Below the pieces are notes generated by a model, which was not told the DNA's origin, made no database searches, and was given only the letters and a program-made list of their open reading frames with translations. Positions 40,843-50,465 of a stretch of DNA of 57,416 nucleotides are shown piece after piece (position 1 is the stretch's first letter; each line of letters begins with the position of its first letter). Source of the stretch: an uncultured Pseudoflavonifractor sp. (GTDB taxonomy: Bacteria > Bacillota > Clostridia > Oscillospirales > Oscillospiraceae); the NCBI GenBank assembly GCA_947577065.1, contig CANPTT010000012.1:1-57416 (forward strand). The letters run 5' to 3'. The translations under genes and the position numbers were made by a program.

Positions 40843-41295
40843 ATGAAAAGTAAGCGCCAACAGGAGATCCTGGATATTATCGCCACCCATGAGGTGGAGA
40901 CCCAGGAGCAGCTTTTGGAGTATTTGAAGGGCCGGGGCATTGCTACGACGCAGGCCACCATTTCCCGGGATATCAAGCAGCTCCGCCTGGTGAAGGAGCT
41001 CGCTCATGGAGGGGTATCCAAATACACAGTTTCCCACCATAGGGCGGCAGCCAACTTTTCGGGCAAACTGCGGACCATTTTTCGGGAGTGCGTCACCTCT
41101 TTTGATGTGGCGCAGAACATTGTGGTGCTCAAGACCATGTCGGGGCTGGCCAACGCTGCCGGAGCCGCCATTGACAACATGGACCTGCCTGACTTGGTGG
41201 GATCCCTGGCTGGGGATGATACCGCCATCCTCATCATGCGGACCAATGAGGCGGCGGCGGAGTTCTGTGAAGAGATCCGGGAGATGCTGAGCTGA
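40843..41295 (+). CDS. argR: Arginine repressor ArgR
   Basis: A 150-residue regulator. The N-terminal winged helix (RQQEILDIIATHEVETQEQL and TQATISRDIKQLRLVK) binds ARG boxes. The C-terminal domain (NAAGAAIDNMDLPDLVGSLAGDDT) forms the arginine-binding hexamer, with the DD of GDDT contacting arginine. GGGAGGACC precedes the ATG. The place between nadK and recN is conserved in Firmicutes. Confidence 0.96.
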   Translation: MKSKRQQEILDIIATHEVETQEQLLEYLKGRGIATTQATISRDIKQLRLVKELAHGGVSKYTVSHHRAAANFSGKLRTIFRECVTSFDVAQNIVVLKTMSGLANAAGAAIDNMDLPDLVGSLAGDDTAILIMRTNEAAAEFCEEIREMLS

Positions 41296-41308
41296 GAGAG
41301 GTGATAGT

Positions 41309-43003
41309 ATGCTGTCGGTCCTTCACATTGAGAATATCGCCGTCATTGAGTCGGCGGATATCCGGTTTGGTCCCGGCTTTAACGCCCTCACCGGCGAGAC
41401 CGGGGCGGGCAAGTCCATTGTAGTGGATGCTATGAGCGCGGTTACCGGGGAGCGGACCAGCCGGGAGCTGATCCGTACAGGGGCAAAGTCCGCCCTGGTC
41501 ACCGGGATCTTTACAGGCGGAAAGGCCCTGCCGCCCTTTTGGGCGGAGAATGGCTTGGCCGCAGATGAAAATGGGGAGCTACTCCTTCAGCGGGAGATCA
41601 TGCCGGACGGCAAGAATGTGTGTCGTGTCAACGGGCGCCCTGTGACGGTGGCCCAGCTTAAGGCTCTGGGCCGCCAGCTTCTCAATATCCACGGGCAGCA
41701 TGACGGCCAGCAGCTTTTGGATGAGGGCTGTCACCTGGAGTATTTAGACCGTTTTGGGGAGACGGGGGAGGCCCTGGTGGCCTATCGGGCTGCCTACGAG
41801 GGGTTGACTGAGTTGGACAGAAAGATCACCTCTCTCCGGATGGATGAGAGTGAGAAGGCGCGAAGGGTGGATACCCTGCAATTTCAGATCAACGAGTTGG
41901 AGCGGGCAGACCTGACCTCGGGAGAGGAGGAGAGCCTGAATGAGCGCCGGGATATCCTCCGCAATGCCGCCGATCTCAGCGAGGCTGCCCAAGGGGCCCA
42001 CTATGCTCTTTCAGGGGATGAGGATAGCGCCGGGGCGGTGGCCCTTCTCATGGAGGCGGAGCGGGCGTTGGAGGCGGTAGCCGGAGTCAGCCCTGAGCTG
42101 GACGAGCTGCGGGAGCGGCTTGCCGATTGCCGCTGTCAGGCTCAGGACGCGGCCGATTCCGCCCGGGATCTGTCGGGCGGCTTTGATTTTGAGCCGGGGG
42201 AGCTGGACCAGTTGGAGGGGAGGCTGGACCTTCTCTATCGGTTGAAAAAGAAGTACGGAAGCTCGGTGGAGGAGATGCTGGAGTATCTGGAACGAAGCCA
42301 GAGGGAGTTGGATGAGATCCAGTTTGCCGATGACACCCTGTTCCGTCTGGAGGGGGAGCGGATCAAGGCTTTGGAGAAGGCCCGGACTCAGGCACAGATC
42401 CTTTCGGAGGAGCGAAAAAAGGCGGGAGGAGCTCTGGAGGAACGGATCCAGATGGAGCTTGCCCAGCTGGATATGCCCAAGGTCCGCTTTCGGGTGGAGT
42501 TTGCCCCGGTGGAAAATGAAAACGGCCTCAACGCTGACGGCATGGATATGGTGCGCTTCCTTATGTCCGCCAACGTGGGGGAGGACTTGAAGCCCATCCA
42601 GAAGATCGCCTCGGGGGGCGAACTGGCTCGGATCATGCTGGCCCTTAAAAATGTGCTGGCCGAGAACGACGACGTGGGCACCCTGGTCTTTGACGAGGTG
42701 GACACGGGGGTGTCGGGCCGGGCGGCCCAGAAGGTGGCGGAAAAGCTGGCCCAGGTGGCCCGCCACAAGCAGGTTCTCTGCGTGACCCATCTGCCCCAGC
42801 TGGCGGCTATGGCCGACGTCCATTTCTCGGTGGAGAAGGGGGAGAAGAACGGCCGGACCTTCACGGCGGTAGAGTCCCTGGACCGCCCCCGCCGCCAGCG
42901 GGAACTGGCCCGGCTCACCTCGGGGGACCGGATCACCGACGCGGCCCTGGACAGCGCGGGAGAATTGCTGGATGGGGCGGAGGCATACAAGAAAAGGCTG
43001 TAA
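41309..43003 (+). CDS. recN: DNA repair protein RecN
   Basis: A 564-residue SMC-like ATPase that acts early in double-strand break repair. Walker A GETGAGKS lies at 29-36, a coiled coil spans about 150-350, and the C-terminal half has ASGGELARIMLALK (signature) and TLVFDEVDTGVSGRAAQKV (Walker B/D-loop). GAGAGGTGA precedes the ATG. It follows argR by 13 bases. Confidence 0.96.
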   Translation: MLSVLHIENIAVIESADIRFGPGFNALTGETGAGKSIVVDAMSAVTGERTSRELIRTGAKSALVTGIFTGGKALPPFWAENGLAADENGELLLQREIMPDGKNVCRVNGRPVTVAQLKALGRQLLNIHGQHDGQQLLDEGCHLEYLDRFGETGEALVAYRAAYEGLTELDRKITSLRMDESEKARRVDTLQFQINELERADLTSGEEESLNERRDILRNAADLSEAAQGAHYALSGDEDSAGAVALLMEAERALEAVAGVSPELDELRERLADCRCQAQDAADSARDLSGGFDFEPGELDQLEGRLDLLYRLKKKYGSSVEEMLEYLERSQRELDEIQFADDTLFRLEGERIKALEKARTQAQILSEERKKAGGALEERIQMELAQLDMPKVRFRVEFAPVENENGLNADGMDMVRFLMSANVGEDLKPIQKIASGGELARIMLALKNVLAENDDVGTLVFDEVDTGVSGRAAQKVAEKLAQVARHKQVLCVTHLPQLAAMADVHFSVEKGEKNGRTFTAVESLDRPRRQRELARLTSGDRITDAALDSAGELLDGAEAYKKRL

Positions 43004-43035
43004 AGCGCATACACTGACAGGAGGGAGGGATCGCC

Positions 43036-43965
43036 ATGAACACTTGGTACGCAGTGGAAAAGGAATTGAACGCCGTTTGTCCGAAAATGAAGGTGCGCCA
43101 GAAAGTGCCCATGGGGGAATGTACCTCGTTCCGGGTGGGTGGTCCCGCGGCCCTTATGATTTTTCCCAAGACGGAGGAGGAGGCCTCCTCTGCCCTGAAA
43201 ACCGTGCACCGCTTAGATATAGCGCCTTTCTTTTTGGGCAACGGCAGTAATCTGCTGGTTTCTGATGACGGCTATGATGGCGTTGTTCTGAAATATTCTG
43301 AGAAACTGCTTCCCCATTTGGAAAACGGAGCATTTGTATCCGGCGCAGCGAATTTTCTGGGAATCCTATCTGTTTCAGCGGCAAAAAGCGGCCTGAGTGG
43401 CCTGGAGTTTGCTTATGGTATTCCAGGTTTTTTAGGCGGCGCAATTACCATGAATGCCGGTGCCTACGGTGGCGAGATGGCCCAGGTGGTTTCCTGGGTG
43501 AAGGTGGTAAATGAAGAGGGAGAAATAGAAAGGATTTCCGCTGAAAACTGCGATTTTGCGTATCGTCACAGCACTTTTTTTGATGGGAAACAGCTTATTT
43601 TAGAAGCCGGATTTGCTCTGCAGCCGGGTGATCCAAAGGAGATCGCCGCCAAAATGTCCGACCTGGCCGCTCAGCGAAAGACCAAGCAGCCCCTGGAGTA
43701 CCCCTCGGCAGGCTCAACCTTTAAACGACCTGCCCCTTTGTCTGACGGAACTCCCGTCTACGCCGCCGCCCTCATCGACCAGTGCGGCCTGAAGGGTCTG
43801 ACCGTGGGTGGGGCCCAGGTGTCGGAGAAGCATGCCGGGTTCATCATCAACAGGGGCGGAGCTACCTGTGCTGATATCCTGGCTCTGATCAGGGAAGTTC
43901 AAAAGCGGGTCCTGGACCAGACCGGAGTGGCCCTGGAGCCGGAAGTCAAGATGTTGGGAGTGTGA
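43036..43965 (+). CDS. murB: UDP-N-acetylenolpyruvoylglucosamine reductase
   Basis: A 309-residue FAD enzyme that makes UDP-MurNAc. FAD-binding TSFRVGGPAALMIFP, FLGNGSNLLVSDDGYDGVV, FAYGIPGFLGGAITMNAGAYGGEM and the catalytic PSAGSTFKRP with a late Glu (EPEVKM) place it in the type II group. GGAGGGAGGG precedes the ATG. The middle of the gene (about 43,200-43,640) is visibly more AT-rich than both ends and its neighbours. Confidence 0.96.
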   Translation: MNTWYAVEKELNAVCPKMKVRQKVPMGECTSFRVGGPAALMIFPKTEEEASSALKTVHRLDIAPFFLGNGSNLLVSDDGYDGVVLKYSEKLLPHLENGAFVSGAANFLGILSVSAAKSGLSGLEFAYGIPGFLGGAITMNAGAYGGEMAQVVSWVKVVNEEGEIERISAENCDFAYRHSTFFDGKQLILEAGFALQPGDPKEIAAKMSDLAAQRKTKQPLEYPSAGSTFKRPAPLSDGTPVYAAALIDQCGLKGLTVGGAQVSEKHAGFIINRGGATCADILALIREVQKRVLDQTGVALEPEVKMLGV

Positions 43966-43970
43966 TACCC

Positions 43971-44831
43971 ATGGAATTTATCGTGATCTCCGGACTGTCC
44001 GGAGCGGGAAAGAGCCAGGCGGCCTCTTTTATGGAGGATACGGGCTATTTTGTGGTGGACAATATGCCCGCCGCGCTCATCTCTAAGTTTGCCGAGCTGT
44101 GTATGGCGAGCCCCGCCCAGTATGACCGGGTGGCGATTGTCTCCGACATCCGTGGCGGCCAGAGCTTCGACGGCCTTTTTGCCGCCCTGGAGGAGCTGGA
44201 TAAGATGGGCTGCGACCACAAGATCCTCTACATGGAGGCCAGCCCCGAGACGGTCATCAAGCGTTACAAGGAGACGAGAAGGCGGCACCCTCTTGCCAAG
44301 GGAAATCGCTCTCTGGATGAGGCGGTGCGCTTGGAGCGGACCATTCTGGCTCCTGTCCGCGCCAGGGCGGAGTATATTGTCGATACCACCGCCCTCTCCA
44401 CCGCTAAACTGCGGGGGGAGATCCTGCGGGTCTTCGGCGGTGGCGGACCTCAGCAGGCCATGAATGTCAGTGTGACCTCGTTCGGCTTTAAATACGGCAT
44501 TCCTATTGAGGCCGACCTGATCTTTGACGTGCGCTTCCTGCCAAACCCCTTCTACATCGCGGAGCTGCGGCACCAGACGGGACTGGACACGCCGGTCTAT
44601 GACTTTGTTTTTGGCTACCAGCAGACCAAGGACTTTATGACCTATCTGGAGCGACTTATCGGATTCCTTCTGCCCCAGTATGTGGAGGAGGGCAAGACCG
44701 CCCTTGTCATCGGCATCGGCTGCACAGGGGGCAAGCACCGCTCGGTGGCGGTAGCCCGGGCACTGGCCGATTTTGTGCGGCGAAAGGGCTATGAGGCCAG
44801 CGAAAACCACCGGGATATGACGAGGGGCTGA
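43971..44831 (+). CDS. rapZ: RNase adapter/nucleotide-binding protein RapZ
   Basis: A 286-residue protein with Walker A GLSGAGKS (8-15) and the C-terminal signatures FDVRFLPNPFYIAELR and IGCTGGKHRSVAVA. In E. coli RapZ directs RNase E to an sRNA; the Firmicute homologue YvcJ binds ATP and GTP and lies in the same cluster. ATG 43971 is chosen (GGGAG upstream); a GTG at 43962 overlaps the murB stop. yvcK follows two bases later. Confidence 0.95.
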   Translation: MEFIVISGLSGAGKSQAASFMEDTGYFVVDNMPAALISKFAELCMASPAQYDRVAIVSDIRGGQSFDGLFAALEELDKMGCDHKILYMEASPETVIKRYKETRRRHPLAKGNRSLDEAVRLERTILAPVRARAEYIVDTTALSTAKLRGEILRVFGGGGPQQAMNVSVTSFGFKYGIPIEADLIFDVRFLPNPFYIAELRHQTGLDTPVYDFVFGYQQTKDFMTYLERLIGFLLPQYVEEGKTALVIGIGCTGGKHRSVAVARALADFVRRKGYEASENHRDMTRG

Positions 44832-44833
44832 CT

Positions 44834-45847
44834 ATGGAAGAAAAATCGAAATACCGCTGGGAACATGGACCTAAGGTGGTGGCTATCGGCGGCGGGACCG
44901 GTCTTTCCACCATGCTTCGGGGACTGAAGAGCCGCACCAAAAATCTGACCGCCATTGTCACTGTGGCCGATGATGGCGGCGGCTCCGGTGTTTTGCGCCA
45001 GGATCTGGGAATGCCCCCGCCGGGGGATATCCGCCACTGTATGGAGGCGTTGGCCAACGCGGAACCGATCATGCAGGAGCTGTTGGCTTACCGCTTTCCT
45101 GTGGGTTCAGGACGGCTTACCGGTCAGTCCTTTGGCAACCTTATTTTGGCAGCTCTCAATGGGGTCGCCGGCTCCTTTGAGGAGGCGGTGGCCCAGATGA
45201 GCCAGGTCTTGGCTATCTCGGGCCGGGTCCTGCCGGTCACCAGCGCTGACGTAAAGCTGGAGGCCACCTTTGAAAACGGCACGGCTGTGGTGGGAGAATC
45301 CCTTATTGCGGACTTCAAAAAGGCGCAGGACTGCAGGATCCGGAAGGTCCGGCTCCTGCCGGAGTATCCTGCCGCCACTCCGGCCGCCCTGGAGGCCATT
45401 CGTGAGGCCAACCTTATTGTTCTAGGTCCCGGAAGCCTCTACACCAGCGTGATACCCAATCTGCTGGTGGAGGGGGTGGCGGAGGCTATTTGCCGGAGTG
45501 ATGCTCTGAAGATCTATATCGGCAATATCATGACTCAGGACGGAGAGACGGAGGGGATGACTCTCTCCGACCATGTGGCGGCTCTTCTGGAGCACTCCGG
45601 GCCGGGGCTCATCGATCTGTGTGTAGCAAACTCGGCTCCGGTGGATCCGGCTTTGATCCGGCGCTACAAGGCGGAGGACGCCGACCCCATTCAGGTGGAC
45701 CGGGCGCGTATTGAGGCGCTCGGGGTGGAGGTGGTGGAGCGCCCTATGATCTCCAGCGCCTCCCGCTATGCCCGTCATTCTCCAGAACGCTTGGGCGAGG
45801 TGACTATGGAGCTATATGAGGAGCGGGCCGACACCAAGATATTCTGA
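44834..45847 (+). CDS. yvcK: Gluconeogenesis factor YvcK (CofD-like)
   Basis: A 337-residue CofD-fold protein: KVVAIGGGTGLSTMLRGLK, VTVADDGGGSGVLRQDLGMPPPGDIR and ILGPGSLYTSVIPNLLV are family motifs. In Bacillus YvcK binds UDP-sugars and is needed for growth on gluconeogenic carbon and for cell shape. GAGGGG lies before the ATG. It stands in the conserved rapZ-yvcK-whiA order. Confidence 0.95.
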   Translation: MEEKSKYRWEHGPKVVAIGGGTGLSTMLRGLKSRTKNLTAIVTVADDGGGSGVLRQDLGMPPPGDIRHCMEALANAEPIMQELLAYRFPVGSGRLTGQSFGNLILAALNGVAGSFEEAVAQMSQVLAISGRVLPVTSADVKLEATFENGTAVVGESLIADFKKAQDCRIRKVRLLPEYPAATPAALEAIREANLIVLGPGSLYTSVIPNLLVEGVAEAICRSDALKIYIGNIMTQDGETEGMTLSDHVAALLEHSGPGLIDLCVANSAPVDPALIRRYKAEDADPIQVDRARIEALGVEVVERPMISSASRYARHSPERLGEVTMELYEERADTKIF

Positions 45848-45876
45848 CCTTTGACAAGTTTCCCCAAAGACCCGCG

Positions 45877-45900
45877 GGGCCGGATGATCCCATCCGGCCC
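45877..45900 (+). other. Hairpin between yvcK and whiA
   Basis: Ten-base arms GGGCCGGATG and CATCCGGCCC with an ATCC loop and no T-run after the stem. It could modulate whiA expression or mRNA stability. Confidence 0.5.
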
Positions 45901-45937
45901 ATATTCCAACCAACCAAAGAGGAGAGGAGGAATCCCC

Positions 45938-46837
45938 ATGTCCTTTTCCAGCGACGCCAAGGCAGAGCTCTGCCGGCAGGATATTGTCCATAAGTGCTGC
46001 GCCCAGGCGGAAAGCTATGGTATCCTCCTTTACGCGAACCGCTTTGACCATCGGGAGGCCCGGATCGTCACCGAATCACCGGATCTGGCCGCCCGCCTGC
46101 CGCTGCTGTTCAAGAGGGCGTTTCATATTACCTTCGACCGTTTGCCGGAGGGAGAGAGCGGAAAACGGGTCTTTGCCATTACGGCTCCGGACAAGCTCTC
46201 TCAGTTGTGGTCTGCTTTTGGGTATGACCCGGATACCGCGGTGGCCCACCACATCAACTTCGCTGTTTTAGAGGAGGATCATTGCCGTACCGCTTTCTTT
46301 CGGGGCGCCTTTCTGGCGGGGGGGTCGGTCACCGATCCCAGTAAAAGCTATCACCTGGAGTTGACCACGTCCCATCGTTCGGTGGACCGGGAGCTGCTGA
46401 CGCTCCTGCGAGAGGCGGGCTTTGACCCCAAGTCGGCGGAGCGGGGCGGGATTTACATGGCATATTTTAAGCAGAGCGAGGCCGTCGCCGATTTTCTTAC
46501 CGCCGTCGGTGCGCCCCTGGCCGCCATGGAGCTGATGAATGCCAAGGCGGAAAAGGATCTGCGGGGGGGCGTGAATCGGCGTGTGAACTGCGATGCCCAC
46601 AATCTGGACAAGGCGGTGGACGCGGCTCAGGCCCAGCTTGAGGTCATCCGCCGCCTGTCGGAGCGCATGGATCTGGATGCGTTGCCCCCCAAGCTGGCGG
46701 AGGCGGCCCGACTCCGCCTGGACCATCCGGATCTGAACCTGTCCGAGCTGGCGGCCCTCTGTCGTCCCCCCATCACCAAGTCCTCCCTCAGCCACCGGCT
46801 GAAGAAATTAGGGCAGTGGACGGGACCAACGCCGTAA
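45938..46837 (+). CDS. whiA: DNA-binding protein WhiA
   Basis: A 299-residue protein. The N-terminal half is the degenerate LAGLIDADG homing-endonuclease-like fold (SFSSDAKAELCRQD, FFRGAFLAGGSVTDPSKSYHLE). The C-terminal helix-turn-helix has LSELAALCRPPITKSSLSHRLKK. WhiA controls division genes in actinobacteria and affects division and chromosome segregation in Bacillus. ATG 45938 follows GAGGAGAGGAGG. The upstream in-frame ATG at 45851 has no site. Confidence 0.96.
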   Translation: MSFSSDAKAELCRQDIVHKCCAQAESYGILLYANRFDHREARIVTESPDLAARLPLLFKRAFHITFDRLPEGESGKRVFAITAPDKLSQLWSAFGYDPDTAVAHHINFAVLEEDHCRTAFFRGAFLAGGSVTDPSKSYHLELTTSHRSVDRELLTLLREAGFDPKSAERGGIYMAYFKQSEAVADFLTAVGAPLAAMELMNAKAEKDLRGGVNRRVNCDAHNLDKAVDAAQAQLEVIRRLSERMDLDALPPKLAEAARLRLDHPDLNLSELAALCRPPITKSSLSHRLKKLGQWTGPTP

Positions 46838-46934
46838 TTGCTACGACCTCCTGCCAAACGCCGTGTTAAGACCGGCAGGTATCGGCGGATAGACGCCGGG
46901 AGAAAAATAAAAATGAAAACAGGAGGTCATGACC

Positions 46935-49900
46935 ATGTCCTTTGTTCACCTGCACAACCATACGGAGTACTCCCTCCTGGACGGCGCCTGCCGTATCCCC
47001 AAGCTGGTAAAGCGGGTGAAGGAGCTGGGACAGAGCGCCGTGGCCATCACCGATCACGGCACCATGTATGGGGTCATCGACTTCTACCGGGCCTGTAAGG
47101 CGGAGGGGATCAAACCCATCATCGGCTGCGAGGTCTATGTGGCGCCACGGACCCGGTTTGACCGGATCCATGAGCTGGACAGCAAGGCAAGACACCTGAT
47201 CCTGCTGTGTAAGGATGAGACGGGCTATCGGAATCTCTCTCATATGGTGAGTCAGTCCTATACGGAGGGCTTCTATATCAAACCGCGGATCGACTTGGAT
47301 CTGCTCCGCGAGCGCTCTGCGGGACTTATTTGTCTGTCCGCCTGTCTGGCGGGGGAATTGCCCCGGCGGCTGCGGAGCGGTGACTATGAGGGGGCAAAGT
47401 CCCATGCCCTGGAGATGGACAAGCTTTTCGGGCGGGGAAGCTACTATCTGGAGCTTCAGGATCACGGTCTGGAAGCGGACCCTACGGTCATCGCGGGCCT
47501 TGTCCGCATCCATGAGGAGACAGGGATCCCCTTGGTCTGTACCAACGATGCCCACTACCTCACCAAAGCCGACGCCCGGATGCAGGATATTCTCATGTGT
47601 ATCCAGACGGGAAAGACCGAGGCCGACCCGGACAGAATGAAATTTAAGAACGATGAGATGTATCTCAAATCCACCGATGAGATGAGGACCCTTTTCGGCA
47701 AGTACCCCGGCGCCATAGAGAATACGCTGAAAATTGCCGAGATGTGTAATGTGGAGTTTGAGTTTGGCAAATATCATCTGCCGGAATTTCATCTGCCTGA
47801 GGGGGAGAGCGACCCGGATGCCTACTTTGAAAAGCTGTGCCGAGGGGGGTTTGAGCGGCGGTATCCCGACCATCCCGAGGGATATTTGGAGCAGTTGGAG
47901 TATGAGATGGGAGTCATCCGCAAAATGGGTTTTGTGGACTACTTTCTCATCGTTTCCGATTTCATTGGATATGCCAAGTCCCACGACATTCCCGTGGGGC
48001 CGGGCCGTGGCTCGGCGGCGGGGTCTATGGTAGCCTATTGTATGGCTATCACTGAGGTAGACCCTATGAAATACGGCCTCTTTTTTGAACGCTTCTTGAA
48101 TCCGGAGCGGGTCACCATGCCCGATATCGACATTGACTTCTGCCCCCGTCGTCGGGAGGAGGTCATCGACTATGTCCGGAGTAAATATGGCGCTGACCAT
48201 GTGGCCCAGATCGTCACCTTCGGTACTATGGCTGCCAGGGGAGCGATCCGGGACGTGGGAAGGGTGCTGAATATGCCATATGACCAGGTAGACAAGGTGG
48301 CAAAACAAGTCCCCGCAGGCCCTCAGACCCTCCACATCACCCTGGCTGACGCGCTGAAGCTGTCCAAGCCCCTGCGGGATATGTATGAGGAGGATGAGCA
48401 GATCAAGCTGCTGATCGACACGGCCCAGGCCATCGAGGGAATGCCCCGCCACGCCTCTACCCATGCCGCCGGCGTGGTCATCACCCGGCTTCCCGTGGAG
48501 GACTATGTACCCTTGGCAACCAACGACGGGCAGCCCGTAACGCAGTTTACCATGGTGACCCTGGAGGAGCTTGGCCTTTTAAAAATGGACTTTTTGGGGC
48601 TGCGAAATCTGACGGTGCTGGATGATACGGTGAAAGAGATCCAAAAGCAGCGGCCCGGATTTACACTCAACGATATTCCCGACAACGACCCCGAGGTTTT
48701 AAAAATGCTCTCCGAGGGTCGGACCAGCGGGGTGTTTCAGATGGAGTCCACCGGTATGACAGGGGTCTGCGTCAGTTTGAAGCCCAAAGATCTGGAAGAC
48801 GTATGCGCCATCATCGCCCTCTACCGTCCCGGCCCCATGGACTCCATTCCACGGTTTGTCGCCTGTAAACATGATCCAAGGCTGGTAAAATATAAGCATC
48901 CCATGCTGGAGCCCATCCTCCAAAGCACATATGGCTGTATTGTTTACCAGGAACAGGTCATTGAGATATTCCGAAAGCTGGCGGGGTATTCCCTGGGCCA
49001 GGCCGACATGGTTCGTCGGGCCATGAGCAAGAAAAAGGCGAAGGACGTGGAGCGGGAGAGGGAGGCGTTTCTCCATGGGGATCCGGACCGAAATATTGCA
49101 GGCTGCGTAGCCAATGGGATCCCGGAGAGTGTGGCACAGGCCATCTATGATGAGATCTATGACTTTGCCAACTATGCTTTCAACAAGGCCCACTCCCTGG
49201 CCTATGCCATCGTGGCTTACCAGACGGCCTGGTTCAAATGCCACTATACCAAGGAATATATGGCGGCTCTTCTCACCTCGGTGCTGGATTCCAGCGAGAA
49301 GGTGGCCGAGTATATTGCGGAATGCAAAGCTTGTGGGATCGCCCTGCTGCCCCCCGATGTGAACCAATCCGGGGCTGACTTCACGGCTACGGCAGAGGGG
49401 ATCCGCTTTGGCCTTGCGGCGGTGAAGGGTGTGGGCCGGGGCGGAGCTCTTCAAATGATCGCCCAGAGGGAGGAAAACGGACTTTTCACCTCCTTGGCGG
49501 ACTTTTGTCAGCGGATGTTTGGGGCTGATTGCAACAAACGGGTAGTGGAGAGCCTCATCAAATGCGGGGCCTTTGACAGCTTGGGGGCCCGCCGTTCCCA
49601 ACTGCTGAATGTGGCAGAGAGGACGCTGGACGCCATCGCCAAGTCCAAGCGGGACACCATCGAGGGGCAGTACGACCTCTTCGGAGGCTGCCAGGGTAGC
49701 TTTGGCTCTGCACCGGAGATCCCCCTGCCCAATATTCCGGAGTTCTCCCGTCAGGAATTGATGAAGATGGAGAAGGAGACCACCGGCCTTTACCTGACGG
49801 GGCATCCCATGGATGATTACAGGGAACTGGCCCGCCAGCACCGGGCAGCCTCTATGGGCGCGATCCTGACAGATTTTGACCGGGAGGAGGGGCCCGAAAT

Positions 49901-50429
49901 ATATCGGGATGGTCAAAAAGTGACTCTGGCGGGGGTGGTGGCCACAGTAAAGACCAAGACGACCAAAAATAATACTCTCATGGCCTATGTGACCTTGGAG
50001 GATGACTCCGGCGCCATGGAGCTTCTGTGCTTTTCCCGGACCCTTGCGGAGAGCGGTTCCTTCCTGACGGCGGGAACAGCCATTCTGGCAGAGGGTAAGC
50101 TCTCTGTCCGGGATGACAAGGCCCCTCAGCTCATGTGCGACCGGGTCCGTCCACTTAACGCCCAGATGGCGGAGGAGGCAGCCGCCCGGCGGCAGGAGGC
50201 CCCTGGTGAACAGACCATTCAGGGAAAGCTTTATGTTAAGATCCCCTCTGCAGAGGATCCCAGAATGCGGAAGACAGGGCTGGTTCTCAGTATGTTTCCC
50301 GGCAATCAACAGGTGGTCCTGTATTGTGTCGATACCCAAAAACGTTTGGGCGCTGCGGCACAACTCCATCCGGCCCTTTTGGCGGAACTGAAGGAGATGT
50401 TCGGGGAGGGGAATGTGGTGGTACAATAA
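46935..50429 (+). CDS. dnaE: DNA polymerase III subunit alpha
   Basis: A 1164-residue C-family polymerase. The N-terminal PHP domain starts VHLHNHTEYSLLDGACR. The catalytic palm has GPGRGSAAGSMVAY and PDIDIDFCPRRR (acidic residues near 397-401), then FQMESTGMTGV, YQEQVIEIFRKLAGYSLGQAD and FNKAHSLAYAIVAYQTAW. A C-terminal OB-fold (VTLAGVVATVKTKTTKN) follows. ATG 46935 is eight bases from AGGAGG; ATG 46929 is only two bases from it. In Firmicutes DnaE works beside PolC, which is not in this window. Confidence 0.97.
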   Translation: MSFVHLHNHTEYSLLDGACRIPKLVKRVKELGQSAVAITDHGTMYGVIDFYRACKAEGIKPIIGCEVYVAPRTRFDRIHELDSKARHLILLCKDETGYRNLSHMVSQSYTEGFYIKPRIDLDLLRERSAGLICLSACLAGELPRRLRSGDYEGAKSHALEMDKLFGRGSYYLELQDHGLEADPTVIAGLVRIHEETGIPLVCTNDAHYLTKADARMQDILMCIQTGKTEADPDRMKFKNDEMYLKSTDEMRTLFGKYPGAIENTLKIAEMCNVEFEFGKYHLPEFHLPEGESDPDAYFEKLCRGGFERRYPDHPEGYLEQLEYEMGVIRKMGFVDYFLIVSDFIGYAKSHDIPVGPGRGSAAGSMVAYCMAITEVDPMKYGLFFERFLNPERVTMPDIDIDFCPRRREEVIDYVRSKYGADHVAQIVTFGTMAARGAIRDVGRVLNMPYDQVDKVAKQVPAGPQTLHITLADALKLSKPLRDMYEEDEQIKLLIDTAQAIEGMPRHASTHAAGVVITRLPVEDYVPLATNDGQPVTQFTMVTLEELGLLKMDFLGLRNLTVLDDTVKEIQKQRPGFTLNDIPDNDPEVLKMLSEGRTSGVFQMESTGMTGVCVSLKPKDLEDVCAIIALYRPGPMDSIPRFVACKHDPRLVKYKHPMLEPILQSTYGCIVYQEQVIEIFRKLAGYSLGQADMVRRAMSKKKAKDVEREREAFLHGDPDRNIAGCVANGIPESVAQAIYDEIYDFANYAFNKAHSLAYAIVAYQTAWFKCHYTKEYMAALLTSVLDSSEKVAEYIAECKACGIALLPPDVNQSGADFTATAEGIRFGLAAVKGVGRGGALQMIAQREENGLFTSLADFCQRMFGADCNKRVVESLIKCGAFDSLGARRSQLLNVAERTLDAIAKSKRDTIEGQYDLFGGCQGSFGSAPEIPLPNIPEFSRQELMKMEKETTGLYLTGHPMDDYRELARQHRAASMGAILTDFDREEGPEIYRDGQKVTLAGVVATVKTKTTKNNTLMAYVTLEDDSGAMELLCFSRTLAESGSFLTAGTAILAEGKLSVRDDKAPQLMCDRVRPLNAQMAEEAAARRQEAPGEQTIQGKLYVKIPSAEDPRMRKTGLVLSMFPGNQQVVLYCVDTQKRLGAAAQLHPALLAELKEMFGEGNVVVQ

Positions 50430-50465
50430 GCGGGCCGTTTTTCAAAGAGAAAGGGGGGAGGCTGG

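Noticed and set aside
46866-48464. A 532-codon minus-strand frame opposite dnaE
   Set aside because: Antisense to the conserved PHP and palm domains of DNA polymerase III alpha; no ribosome site or motif.
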